Source: an uncultured Eubacteriales bacterium
GTDB lineage: Bacteria > Bacillota > Clostridia > Oscillospirales > Oscillospiraceae
Length of the DNA: 5,322 nucleotides
Reading direction: 5' to 3'
NCBI GenBank assembly: GCA_900546255.1
Contig: URCB01000096.1
Location: forward strand, 1 to 5,322
In this document: positions 1-5,178 of the stretch, piece after piece
Position numbering within the stretch: position 1 is the first letter of the stretch
How the letters are laid out: each line of letters begins with the position of its first letter
Position numbers and translations under genes: made by a program
Notes under the pieces: model-generated
Seen by the model: the letters and a program-made list of their open reading frames with translations, nothing else
What the model was told of the DNA's origin: nothing
The model's database searches: none

Positions 1-3
1 CCT

Positions 4-113
4 CCGGCTTTCTCCGGAGAAAGCCGGGCTCCCGCCCGGAGTCGGGCGGGAAACCCACGTCGCAGGGCCCACCCTGCGCCGGTCCAAACCAAGACCACCT
101 GCCGATACGGCAG
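4..113 (+). promoter_or_regulatory. Five-hairpin leader upstream of the C-N hydrolase gene
   Basis: Five inverted repeats stand almost end to end: a perfect 24-bp palindrome (4-27), an 8-bp stem with a 4-nt loop (31-50), a 7-bp stem with a 4-nt loop (61-78), a short stem (81-84 with 93-96) and a 6-bp stem with a 3-nt loop (99-104 with 108-113). The hydrolase ribosome binding site follows at 137-142. No U-run follows any of these stems, so none is an intrinsic terminator on the + strand. Hairpins two to four recur at the right edge of the window. I saw no convincing promoter in 1-150, so it is unknown whether this is the leader of the hydrolase mRNA, the 3' end of an RNA starting to the left, or a leader read on the - strand toward a gene outside the window. 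Confidence 0.5.
31..96 (+). repeat. Three-hairpin repeat element, left copy
   Basis: Hairpin A (31-50) has arms CCCGCCCG and CGGGCGGG. A 10-nt linker, AAACCCACGT, follows. Hairpin B (61-78) has arms CGCAGGG and CCCTGCG. Hairpin C pairs 81-84 with 93-96. The reverse complement of 5251-5315 has the same order, arm lengths and linker, with roughly 49 of about 68 aligned positions identical by eye. Most differences fall in loops or as compensatory stem changes: pair 67/72 is G-C here and T-A in the other copy, and pair 84/93 is C-G here and T-A there. This suggests a conserved folded RNA or a repeat family. I do not recognise the family, and the strand given is the one in which the right copy ends at a terminator. 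Confidence 0.6.
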
Positions 114-150
114 CCCCCCACCCCACTGGAATCGGAAAGGAGAATCCCCC

Positions 151-957
151 ATGAACCCCTTCACCGCTGCCATTTGGCAAACCACATCCCTCCCCTACGA
201 CAAGGAGGCCAACCTCGCCCGGGCCCTGCGGGCCATGGAGGCCGCCCATGCCAGGGGCGCCTCCCTCCTGGTGCTGCCGGAGATGTTCCTCACCGGCTAC
301 CTCATCCGGGATCGGTTGGAGGAACTGGCCGAGCCGGTGCCTGACGGCCCCTCCCTCCTCGTGCTGCGGGAAAAGGCCCGCGCCCTCTCCCTGGGCCTGG
401 TGGTGGGCCTGCCTGTGGCCCACCCCGGCGGCAAGCCCTACAACGCCCTGGTGATGATCGACCGGGACGGTTCCGTGGCCGGCCTCCAGGGGAAAACCCA
501 CTTCTTCGGCGGGGAGGAGAAGATGTTCGACCCCGGCCCCACCCTCCGGGCCTTTGACACCTCCTTCGGCCGGATGGGCCTTCTGGTGTGCTACGACGGG
601 GAGTTCCCGGAGACCGCCCGCTCCCTGGCCTTGGACGGGGCCAAACTCATCTGCATGGGGGCGGCCAACATGACCCCCTATGAGGACTACCACTTCGTCT
701 ACATGCACACCCGGGCCATGGAAAACCGGATCTACACCCTCTACTGCAACTATGTGGGCACGGAAAAGCGGTTCCACTACTGCGGCCAGAGCGGGGCCTT
801 CCACCCCACTGGGAAGATTTTGGCCCAGGCCGACCCCCGGAGCGAGGCCCTGCTCCTGGCAGACATCGACCTGGCGGACACCACCGCCCAAGACGATTTC
901 CTCAACTACCTCCGCCACCGCCAGACCCAAGTGTACCACCCAGACCTGCTGGGGTAA
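151..957 (+). CDS. Carbon-nitrogen hydrolase (nitrilase superfamily amidase)
   Basis: This 268-residue protein is a single-domain member of the nitrilase/amidase superfamily, cytoplasmic enzymes that hydrolyse amide or nitrile C-N bonds through a cysteine thioester. The catalytic triad is visible: Glu44 in LPEMFLTGY, Lys115 in GKTHFFGGEEKMF and Cys147 in LVCYDGEFPE. The Glu-rich stretch at 122-123, which carries an accessory glutamate in this family, is also present. Length and motif spacing are normal for the superfamily. The CYDxEFPE form of the cysteine motif is typical of small aliphatic or stereoselective amidases, but the substrate cannot be read from the sequence. There is no signal peptide. 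The ATG is supported by AAGGAG at 137-142, eight bases upstream. The gene stands alone behind a hairpin-rich leader, and the next gene has its own promoter. Confidence is high for the family and low for the exact reaction. Confidence 0.93.
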   Translation: MNPFTAAIWQTTSLPYDKEANLARALRAMEAAHARGASLLVLPEMFLTGYLIRDRLEELAEPVPDGPSLLVLREKARALSLGLVVGLPVAHPGGKPYNALVMIDRDGSVAGLQGKTHFFGGEEKMFDPGPTLRAFDTSFGRMGLLVCYDGEFPETARSLALDGAKLICMGAANMTPYEDYHFVYMHTRAMENRIYTLYCNYVGTEKRFHYCGQSGAFHPTGKILAQADPRSEALLLADIDLADTTAQDDFLNYLRHRQTQVYHPDLLG

Positions 958-966
958 GGCCCCGCC

Positions 967-975
967 TGGTATAAA
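967..975 (+). promoter_or_regulatory. Extended -10 promoter for the small membrane protein gene
   Basis: TGG followed by TATAAA (970-975) is an extended -10 element matching TATAAT at five of six positions. It begins 10 bases after the hydrolase stop codon. The expected start of transcription is near 982. No good -35 hexamer lies 16-18 bases upstream, which extended -10 promoters can tolerate. It would let the 94-residue gene be transcribed independently of the hydrolase. Confidence 0.5.
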
Positions 976-981
976 CCCCGC

Positions 982-1013
982 CCTTTCCGTCCATACTGGG
1001 GGAAACGGAAAGG
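982..1013 (+). promoter_or_regulatory. Hairpin overlapping the ribosome binding site of the small gene
   Basis: CCTTTCCGT (982-990) and ACGGAAAGG (1005-1013) are perfect 9-bp complements around a 14-nt loop. The right arm includes four of the six bases of the AAGGAG Shine-Dalgarno sequence (1010-1015) that serves the ATG at 1024. The left arm falls at the start point predicted from the promoter at 967-975. A folded mRNA would therefore bury its own ribosome binding site next to its 5' end. The geometry is read directly from the sequence; a role in translational control is inferred. Confidence 0.5.
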
Positions 1014-1023
1014 AGTGGTAACC

Positions 1024-1308
1024 ATGGTAAAAGGGGTCACCCGCCGGGTGGTGGTGGTCCGCGCCCCGGACCAGAAGTACTTCGAACAGGCCATCTTCCT
1101 GCTGCGGGAGGAGGCCGAATCCCCGGATCCCCCGGAGGAACAGGTGCTCAAGCAGGCCCAGGCGGTGGCCGACGCCTATCTGCTGCGCACCTCCCCCTGG
1201 GCCCGGTGGCGGCGGGCCTGGGTGCCCGCCCTGGCCGCCCTGGCAGGGGGCGCAGGGGCCTCCCTGCTCTGGTGGGTGGGCAGCGGCAGTTTCCCCCTTC
1301 CCTTTTGA
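1024..1308 (+). CDS. Small conserved-type protein with one C-terminal membrane segment
   Basis: This 94-residue protein of unknown function has three parts: a basic, valine-rich start (MVKGVTRRVVVVRAPD) that looks like a beta strand, an acidic amphipathic middle (about 17-55, with KYFEQAIFLLREEAE and EEQVLKQAQAVADAYLL) that should form two helices, and one hydrophobic segment (about 66-86) with two tryptophans. Tryptophans and arginines (WARWRRAW, 59-66) precede that segment, suggesting a tail-anchored protein with its N-terminus in the cytoplasm. The start VKGxTRxVVVVxxPDxxxFEQAIF resembles a small protein I recall as common in Oscillospiraceae-type genomes, without a known role; that is memory, not a search result. 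ATG at 1024 is preferred over GTG at 1015 because AAGGAG (1010-1015) ends eight bases before the ATG and overlaps the GTG. No catalytic motif is visible. Confidence 0.83.
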   Translation: MVKGVTRRVVVVRAPDQKYFEQAIFLLREEAESPDPPEEQVLKQAQAVADAYLLRTSPWARWRRAWVPALAALAGGAGASLLWWVGSGSFPLPF

Positions 1309-1317
1309 GCCCGCCAG

Positions 1318-1326
1318 TGGTATACT
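1318..1326 (+). promoter_or_regulatory. Extended -10 promoter for the shikimate-kinase-like gene
   Basis: TGG followed by TATACT (1321-1326) is an extended -10 with five of six matches to TATAAT. It lies in the 55-bp gap between the small membrane protein gene and the kinase gene, 10 bases after the stop codon of the former. The best -35 candidate at 17-bp spacing is TTCCCT (1298-1303), which is weak. Transcription would start near 1333 and leave about 30 bases of leader before the ATG at 1364. Confidence 0.5.
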
Positions 1327-1363
1327 CAGACGGACTCCATATAGACAGACAAGGAGCGTCGCC

Positions 1364-1873
1364 ATGGACAACATCATTCTCATCGGCATGCCCGGGGTGG
1401 GCAAAAGCACCCTGGGGGTTCTGCTGGCCAAAACCCTGGGCATGACCTTTCTGGACACGGACCTGGTCATCCAGGAGCAGGAGGGGGCCCTCCTCCGGGA
1501 CCTCATCGCCGCCCGGGGCATTGAGGGGTTCCTGGACCTGGAGGGGGAGGTGTGCGCCCATCTCCAAGCCCACCGCACCGTGGTGGCCACCGGCGGGAGC
1601 GTGGTCTACCGCTCCCAGGCCATGGCCCACCTGCGGGAACTGGGCACCGTGGTCTACCTGAAGCTGGGCTACCGGGCCCTGGCCAAGCGGCTGGGCAGCC
1701 TGAAACGCCGGGGGGTAGTCCTCCGCCCCGGCCAGACCCTGCGGATGCTCTATGAGGAGCGGGTGCCCCTCTACGAGCAGTACGCCCACCTCACCATCGA
1801 CTGCAGCGGCCAGGATGTGGAGCACACCCTGGACCGGGTGATGCGGGCCTTGGAAAAACGCGGCCAAGGATGA
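1364..1873 (+). CDS. Divergent shikimate-kinase-family P-loop kinase
   Basis: This 169-residue protein has the length and fold signature of shikimate kinases, which phosphorylate shikimate with ATP in the chorismate pathway. The Walker A loop is GMPGVGKST (8-16). The Asp pair of LDTD (Asp31 and Asp33) is kept, as is the late ERVPLYEQYA helix with Arg133. Three hallmarks differ. The shikimate-binding Arg of the usual FRxxE motif is Leu57 (FLDLE, 56-60). The GGG loop is GGS (77-79). The usual RPLL lid is replaced by RRGVVLRPGQTL (115-126). I recall similar kinases in related Clostridia annotated as shikimate kinase, but the substrate may be another small hydroxylated molecule. No other aromatic-pathway gene is in view. 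AAGGAG (1351-1356) lies seven bases before the ATG. I leave the symbol blank because the function is uncertain. Confidence 0.88.
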   Translation: MDNIILIGMPGVGKSTLGVLLAKTLGMTFLDTDLVIQEQEGALLRDLIAARGIEGFLDLEGEVCAHLQAHRTVVATGGSVVYRSQAMAHLRELGTVVYLKLGYRALAKRLGSLKRRGVVLRPGQTLRMLYEERVPLYEQYAHLTIDCSGQDVEHTLDRVMRALEKRGQG

Positions 1874-1876
1874 GAG

Positions 1877-1916
1877 CAGCCGCTTCCCCTCGCGCTGGGG
1901 AAGCGGCTGTTTTTTT
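1877..1916 (+). terminator. Intrinsic terminator of the kinase gene
   Basis: A perfect 13-bp stem (1877-1889 with 1897-1909) around a 7-nt loop is followed by seven Ts (1910-1916). It starts three bases after the kinase stop codon. The convergent queT gene ends at 1921, so the same hairpin forms at the end of the queT transcript, but on that strand it lacks a downstream U-run and would be a weak terminator. Confidence 0.95.
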
Positions 1917-1920
1917 CGAT

Positions 1921-2451
1921 TCAGGCCGCAGGCCGAAGGCCCCGGCGGTCTTCCGGGATAAAGCGGCGGAAGTAGGAGACCTTCCGCAGAGCCCGCAGCA
2001 GGGGCAGCCCCAGCCCATAGCAGGACACCGCCTGGCCGATGCCCACCCACAGCGCATTGGCTGCGAAGAGGGGGAGAAACTGGTCGGAAAAGCCCACCTC
2101 ATACCAGGCCAGCATCCCGCCCAGGAGTACCATACCGCACACCACCGGGGGGAGAGGGGCCAGCCAGGTCTTCGGGGCCTTCTGGGTCAGCAGGGCGGCC
2201 ACCAGGGTGCCGGCCGAGCCCAAGACCGCGTCCAGGGGGCCGTAGGGGCTGAGCAGGTTTGCCACCAGGCACCCCACGAAAACCCCCGGCCAGGTGCCGG
2301 GGAACAGGAAGGGCAGCACGGTGAGGGCTTCTGAGAACCGGAACTGCACCGGGCCATAGGCCAGGTTCAGGGCGGCAGCCACCAGGGTGAGAGCGGCGTA
2401 GGCCGCGGCAATCACCCCGTTGAGGGCCAACAGATAGGTTTTTGAGCGCAT
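1921..2451 (-). CDS. queT: QueT-family ECF transporter substrate-binding protein (queuosine precursor)
   Basis: This 176-residue, strongly hydrophobic protein has about five to six membrane segments and is the substrate-specific S component of an energy-coupling-factor importer. The QueT family is associated with uptake of queuosine precursors such as preQ1, working with the EcfA/EcfA'/EcfT module normally encoded elsewhere. Visible signatures are the basic N-terminus MRSKTYLLALNG followed by the first membrane segment, the motif YGPVQFRFSEALTVLPF (32-48), and PGVFVGCLVANLLSPYGPLD (55-74) followed by GSAGTL. Length is normal. GGAGG (2461-2465) lies nine bases before the ATG. It sits downstream of spoIIE on the same strand but is separated by a terminator and has its own promoter, so it is probably not co-transcribed. 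The leader is strongly structured. The family call is firm; the exact ligand is inferred. Confidence 0.93.
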   Translation of the reverse strand: MRSKTYLLALNGVIAAAYAALTLVAAALNLAYGPVQFRFSEALTVLPFLFPGTWPGVFVGCLVANLLSPYGPLDAVLGSAGTLVAALLTQKAPKTWLAPLPPVVCGMVLLGGMLAWYEVGFSDQFLPLFAANALWVGIGQAVSCYGLGLPLLRALRKVSYFRRFIPEDRRGLRPAA

Positions 2452-2460
2452 GTGTCTTTG

Positions 2461-2531
2461 CCTCCATTTTTGTATTTAGAGTACGGCGCGCGAACCGCAC
2501 AGCGGCGGAGGGGAGCCTCTCTCCCCCGCCG
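2461..2531 (-). promoter_or_regulatory. Candidate preQ1-type riboswitch in the queT leader
   Basis: Read on the - strand, hairpin 1 (2531 to 2503) has a 6-bp inner stem, a 5-bp outer stem and the loop AGAGG. Hairpin 2 (2500 to 2481) has a 6-bp stem with one G-U pair. Then come CTCT (2481 to 2478), an A-rich stretch and the ribosome binding site GGAGG (2465 to 2461). Loop bases AGAG can pair with CTCT as a pseudoknot (competing only for 2481, the closing base of hairpin 2), and a CCTCC (2511 to 2507) in the 3' arm of hairpin 1 is the exact complement of GGAGG. A hairpin, an inserted second helix and a pseudoknot next to the Shine-Dalgarno site recall class II and III preQ1 riboswitches, which are known upstream of queT-type genes. 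I could not match a class consensus base by base, so class and ligand are inference. Confidence 0.38.
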
Positions 2532-2562
2532 GTTGGACCGGGTGTGGAAACCAGTCGAGGAT

Positions 2563-2592
2563 ACTATAGCACAGAAGGCAAAAAAATGCCAG
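2563..2592 (-). promoter_or_regulatory. queT promoter with extended -10
   Basis: On the - strand TGC-TATAGT (2571 to 2563) is an extended -10 with five of six consensus bases. CTGGCA (2592 to 2587), 18 bases upstream, matches four of six positions of TTGACA, although it lies inside the terminator stem of spoIIE. Transcription would start near 2555-2556 and give a leader of about 105 nt, just enough to contain the structured region at 2461-2531. Confidence 0.6.
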
Positions 2593-2609
2593 AGGGAACC
2601 CCCTCCGGC
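2580..2609 (-). terminator. Intrinsic terminator of spoIIE
   Basis: On the - strand GCCGGAGGG (2609 to 2601), a 4-nt loop and CCCTCTGGC (2596 to 2588) form a 9-bp stem, followed by a single A (2587) and seven Us (2586 to 2580). One pair is a G-U wobble, which on the opposite strand would be an A-C mismatch, so the structure is suited to - strand RNA. It lies 82 bases beyond the spoIIE stop codon and separates spoIIE from queT. Confidence 0.88.
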
Positions 2610-2619
2610 CCACAAGAAT

Positions 2620-2664
2620 CCCCGTCCGGGCAGCCCTGGTTCTCCCAAGGCTGCCCGGACGGGG
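2620..2664 (-). repeat. Long 20-bp hairpin in the spoIIE 3' untranslated region
   Basis: Arms 2620-2639 and 2645-2664 are complementary over 20 bp with a 5-nt loop. The only imperfection is a G-U wobble on the - strand, which would be a C-A mismatch on the + strand, so it fits spoIIE mRNA best. The sequence after it (ATTCTTGT) is too poor in U for a strong terminator; the true terminator follows 11 bases later. It could protect the 3' end of the mRNA from exonucleases or act as a weak first terminator. Confidence 0.7.
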
Positions 2665-2690
2665 CATGGGTTGTGATGGGACGAAGAAGC

Positions 2691-5021
2691 TCACCCCAAC
2701 GGGTCCCGGCTGCGCTCCAGGTGCACCGCCAGCACGGTGCCGTCGTCCTCCCCCTGGCACAGGTCCTGGCTCTGGCGGAGGATCCGCTGGGCCAGGTCGC
2801 TGGGGCTGTCCCCCTGGTAGCTGGCCAGCAGATCCCGGATCCACTGGTCATCCCGGCCGCAGAGGATGCCGTCGGTGACCATGACGATCCAGTCCCCCTG
2901 GGCGCCCCGGAAGCGGTGGACATCGGGCTTGGCCTGCTCGCCGGTGACGATGCCCGCCGGCAGGGAGGCCCCCACGGCACACTGGATGCGCTTATCCCGG
3001 CGGACGTAGGTGGGGGCCGCCCCCTGCTTGTGGACGGCGCACTTGCCGGTGAACAGGTCCACCGACAGCAGGTCGATGGTGGTGCTTCCCCCGGCCTCTC
3101 CCCGGAGGGCCAGGGCGGAGGAGACGGTCTCCACTGCCTCCTGAGCGGCCATCCCTGCCCGGAGGAAGTTTTCCAGCAGCTTGGCCGCCTGGGCGCTCTC
3201 CTGCTTGGCCCCCGGACCGGAGCCCATGCCGTCGCACAGGAGGAGGAAGAGCTGCCCATCCTCCCGGCGGAACCACAGGCCGGTGTCACCGCTGACCTTC
3301 TCCCCCTGCCGGGGGGCCCCGGCCAGACTGGCCAGGGCCCGGAAAGGTTCCGCCTGGGCAAAGCACAGCCGGTCCCCTGCCGTCTCCCCCTCCCGGAGGT
3401 GGGTTCCCAGGACCTCGGAGAGTTCCTGGCGGGCTGCCCGGGTTTTCAGTTCCTCCGAGGCGGGCACCTCCACCCGGAGGTGGCCCTCCTTGTCGTAGTA
3501 GACCACCCCGCCGGTCAGGTTCATGCTCCGCAGGAAGCCCTCCAGCTTCTCCTGCCGGGGCAGGTCAGGGGTGAGGCCTGCGGCCAGCTCCGCCGAGGCG
3601 GTGCGCAGGAGCTTGTCCAGCCGGGCATACTGGCTGCACAGGGCGGAGCGGGTTTCAAAGGTCCGCCGCAACGCCTGCCGCCGCCGCAGGAAGGCCGTGA
3701 GCTGGCGGTTCACCTCCCCCAAAAACTCCGGGAAGTGGACGCACCGGTTGCTGAAGGTCCCGGAAAAATCCGTGGCCAGGGCCCGGCCCCGGGCCAGCAT
3801 GGGCTGGGTGGCGTCGTTGAGGGCGGCCCGGGTGTCCTGGTACTCCTTTTGCCAGCAGGTGTCCCCCAGGACGCACCGGGCGCACACCTTGTCGGCGGCC
3901 CGGGTGAAGATCTCCGCCGGGTTTTCCGTGTTTCGATCCTCTGGACGGAGGGTCTCCTTCACGCTGCCGTAGAGGGTGTGGAAGGCCCCGGCCATCTCCT
4001 CCACCTTCCGGGAGAGGGCCTGGCGGCCGGCCTCCCAGTCTGGGTTCTGGGCGGGCATGGGGGCAGCGGATGCCCCCTGGGGCAGGCGGAGGGGGAGCAC
4101 CAGGAAGAGGATGGCCCCCACCAGCGCCTCCAGGGGCAGGCCCATGTGGCGGCCGCCGTCCCAGCTCCACAGCACTGCCACGGCGCAGGCCAACACATAG
4201 ACCAAGGCCGCCCATCCCTTCCTGCGGTCCCGGCACAGGCCGCAGAGCAGGCCGGCCAGGGTAAAGACCAGGCTGTAATAGGGCTGCTCCCCTGAGGCCA
4301 GGTCCAGGGCCACCCCGGCGCAGGCCCCCAGCAGGCCTCCGCCAGTCACCCCCCGCCGGGCCGCCCACAGGATGCCCACCGCCGCCACCAGGCGCCCCAG
4401 GGAAAAGGTGGCCAAAATCTCCACCCGGGCCAGGGACATGAGCAGCGTACTCCCCAGCAAAAGCAGGCCAATGGTCTGCCGGGGCGAGAGGGCGTGCAGG
4501 CCGTCTAAAGTCTCCGGCCACTGGGTGAACACCACCCGGTATCCATAGGCCGCCACCCCGGTGAACAGGACCTCCGTGACAAAGTACACCATGTCCTCCC
4601 CGTGCCATCCCTGGCCCCCTCGGGTGACGATCCCCGTCAGGGCGCACAGCAGCATGGCGATGGCGGGCATGAACCACACCCGGCGGTAGGCCTTGGTGTC
4701 ATAAAAGGCGAAGGCCACGGAATAGGTTAGAATGGCAGAGGCCGCGTAGCGCATGCCGTCGGTCAGCCCCTCCAGGCACAGGTAGCCCAGGCAGGTCCCC
4801 GCCAGGGTGCAGAACCCACTGAGGCCCGACCCCGCCGCTGCCACCGCCGCCACCCCGAAGGGGGCATAGAGGCCAAAGATCTCCGCCCCGGCCAGCACGG
4901 CGCCCAAGAGGAATCCCACCCCCGCCTCCGCCAGGCCTAAAAAGGCCCGCCGGGAGACGTTAACCTGGTCCCGCCGGGGAAAGCGGAGCAGCCGCCCCCC
5001 GGCCCGTTCTTTCGTTGCCAT
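2691..5021 (-). CDS. spoIIE: Stage II sporulation protein E, membrane-bound PP2C-type phosphatase
   Basis: SpoIIE sits at the asymmetric division septum, interacts with FtsZ and dephosphorylates SpoIIAA, which releases sigma F in the forespore. The 776-residue protein has the full family layout: a basic N-terminus (KERAGGRLLRFPRRD), about ten membrane segments (roughly 25-315), a central soluble region, and a C-terminal PP2C domain (roughly 560-776). Metal-binding phosphatase motifs are intact: Asp597 in CDGMGSG, GGSTTIDLL with Asp650, and Asp717 in VTDGILCGRDD. A Cys cluster (Cys380, Cys383, Cys389, followed by Trp390) lies just after the membrane region. Length is somewhat below the Bacillus subtilis protein (827, from memory). 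ATG at 5021 is chosen because AGGAGG lies seven bases upstream. An in-frame ATG at 5096 falls inside the -35 element and cannot be the start. The gene ends in a long hairpin and terminator and appears monocistronic. Confidence 0.96.
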   Translation of the reverse strand: MATKERAGGRLLRFPRRDQVNVSRRAFLGLAEAGVGFLLGAVLAGAEIFGLYAPFGVAAVAAAGSGLSGFCTLAGTCLGYLCLEGLTDGMRYAASAILTYSVAFAFYDTKAYRRVWFMPAIAMLLCALTGIVTRGGQGWHGEDMVYFVTEVLFTGVAAYGYRVVFTQWPETLDGLHALSPRQTIGLLLLGSTLLMSLARVEILATFSLGRLVAAVGILWAARRGVTGGGLLGACAGVALDLASGEQPYYSLVFTLAGLLCGLCRDRRKGWAALVYVLACAVAVLWSWDGGRHMGLPLEALVGAILFLVLPLRLPQGASAAPMPAQNPDWEAGRQALSRKVEEMAGAFHTLYGSVKETLRPEDRNTENPAEIFTRAADKVCARCVLGDTCWQKEYQDTRAALNDATQPMLARGRALATDFSGTFSNRCVHFPEFLGEVNRQLTAFLRRRQALRRTFETRSALCSQYARLDKLLRTASAELAAGLTPDLPRQEKLEGFLRSMNLTGGVVYYDKEGHLRVEVPASEELKTRAARQELSEVLGTHLREGETAGDRLCFAQAEPFRALASLAGAPRQGEKVSGDTGLWFRREDGQLFLLLCDGMGSGPGAKQESAQAAKLLENFLRAGMAAQEAVETVSSALALRGEAGGSTTIDLLSVDLFTGKCAVHKQGAAPTYVRRDKRIQCAVGASLPAGIVTGEQAKPDVHRFRGAQGDWIVMVTDGILCGRDDQWIRDLLASYQGDSPSDLAQRILRQSQDLCQGEDDGTVLAVHLERSRDPLG

Positions 5022-5063
5022 GGTGATCCCTCCTACAGATCGATTTTCGAAAGGTGTGCTCCG

Positions 5064-5097
5064 ATTATACCGGTCTGTGGCGGAAAAGGCTGTCAAA
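5064..5097 (-). promoter_or_regulatory. Spo0A-type sigma A promoter of spoIIE with a 0A box
   Basis: On the - strand a perfect TTGACA (5096 to 5091) and a perfect TATAAT (5069 to 5064) are separated by 21 bases instead of 17. Bacillus subtilis spoIIE and spoIIG promoters are known for this 21-22 bp spacing with near-consensus hexamers, which makes them depend on phosphorylated Spo0A. TGTCAAA on the opposite strand (5091-5097) overlaps the -35 and matches the 0A box TGTCGAA at six of seven positions. Transcription would start near 5057, about 35 bases before the start codon. A palindromic TTTCGAAA (5045-5052) lies just downstream of that point and also resembles a 0A half-site. Confidence 0.85.
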
Positions 5098-5104
5098 GGC
5101 TGGA

Positions 5105-5129
5105 TGGGGAAAGTTGGGACCTTTCCCCA
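5105..5129. repeat. Inverted repeat upstream of the spoIIE promoter
   Basis: TGGGGAAAG (5105-5113) and CTTTCCCCA (5121-5129) form a perfect 9-bp inverted repeat with a 7-bp centre, eight bases upstream of the spoIIE -35. Relative to the predicted start it covers about -48 to -72. It does not resemble a 0A box. It could be an operator, or a hairpin in RNA reading through from the right. No U-run follows it on either strand. Confidence 0.55.
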
Positions 5130-5178
5130 GCATTTGCCCTCCTCCCTTTTTCTTCGGGGGGAAGGGGCGGCATTCCAG

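Noticed and set aside
1015..1023. GTG at 1015 as start of the small membrane protein
   Set aside because: It overlaps the Shine-Dalgarno AAGGAG; ATG at 1024 has correct 8-base spacing.
1148..2050. 300-codon open frame on the - strand across the kinase gene
   Set aside because: It lies opposite the small protein, kinase and terminator, has a Gly/Pro/Ala-rich shadow composition and no ribosome binding site.
2442..4295. 617-codon open frame on the + strand opposite spoIIE
   Set aside because: It is antisense to a clear spoIIE reading frame, its composition is Gly/Pro/Leu/Gln-rich as expected for GC-rich antisense, it shows no family motif, and it starts inside the queT coding region. Stop codons are simply rare here.
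3655..4677. 340-codon open frame on the - strand within spoIIE
   Set aside because: It is an alternate frame of spoIIE with Gly/Pro/Arg-rich low-complexity protein and no motif.
5019..5096. Upstream in-frame ATG at 5096 giving an 801-residue SpoIIE
   Set aside because: That codon lies in the -35 element and well before the predicted transcription start; the added 25 residues are the translated promoter. ATG at 5021 has AGGAGG at good spacing.
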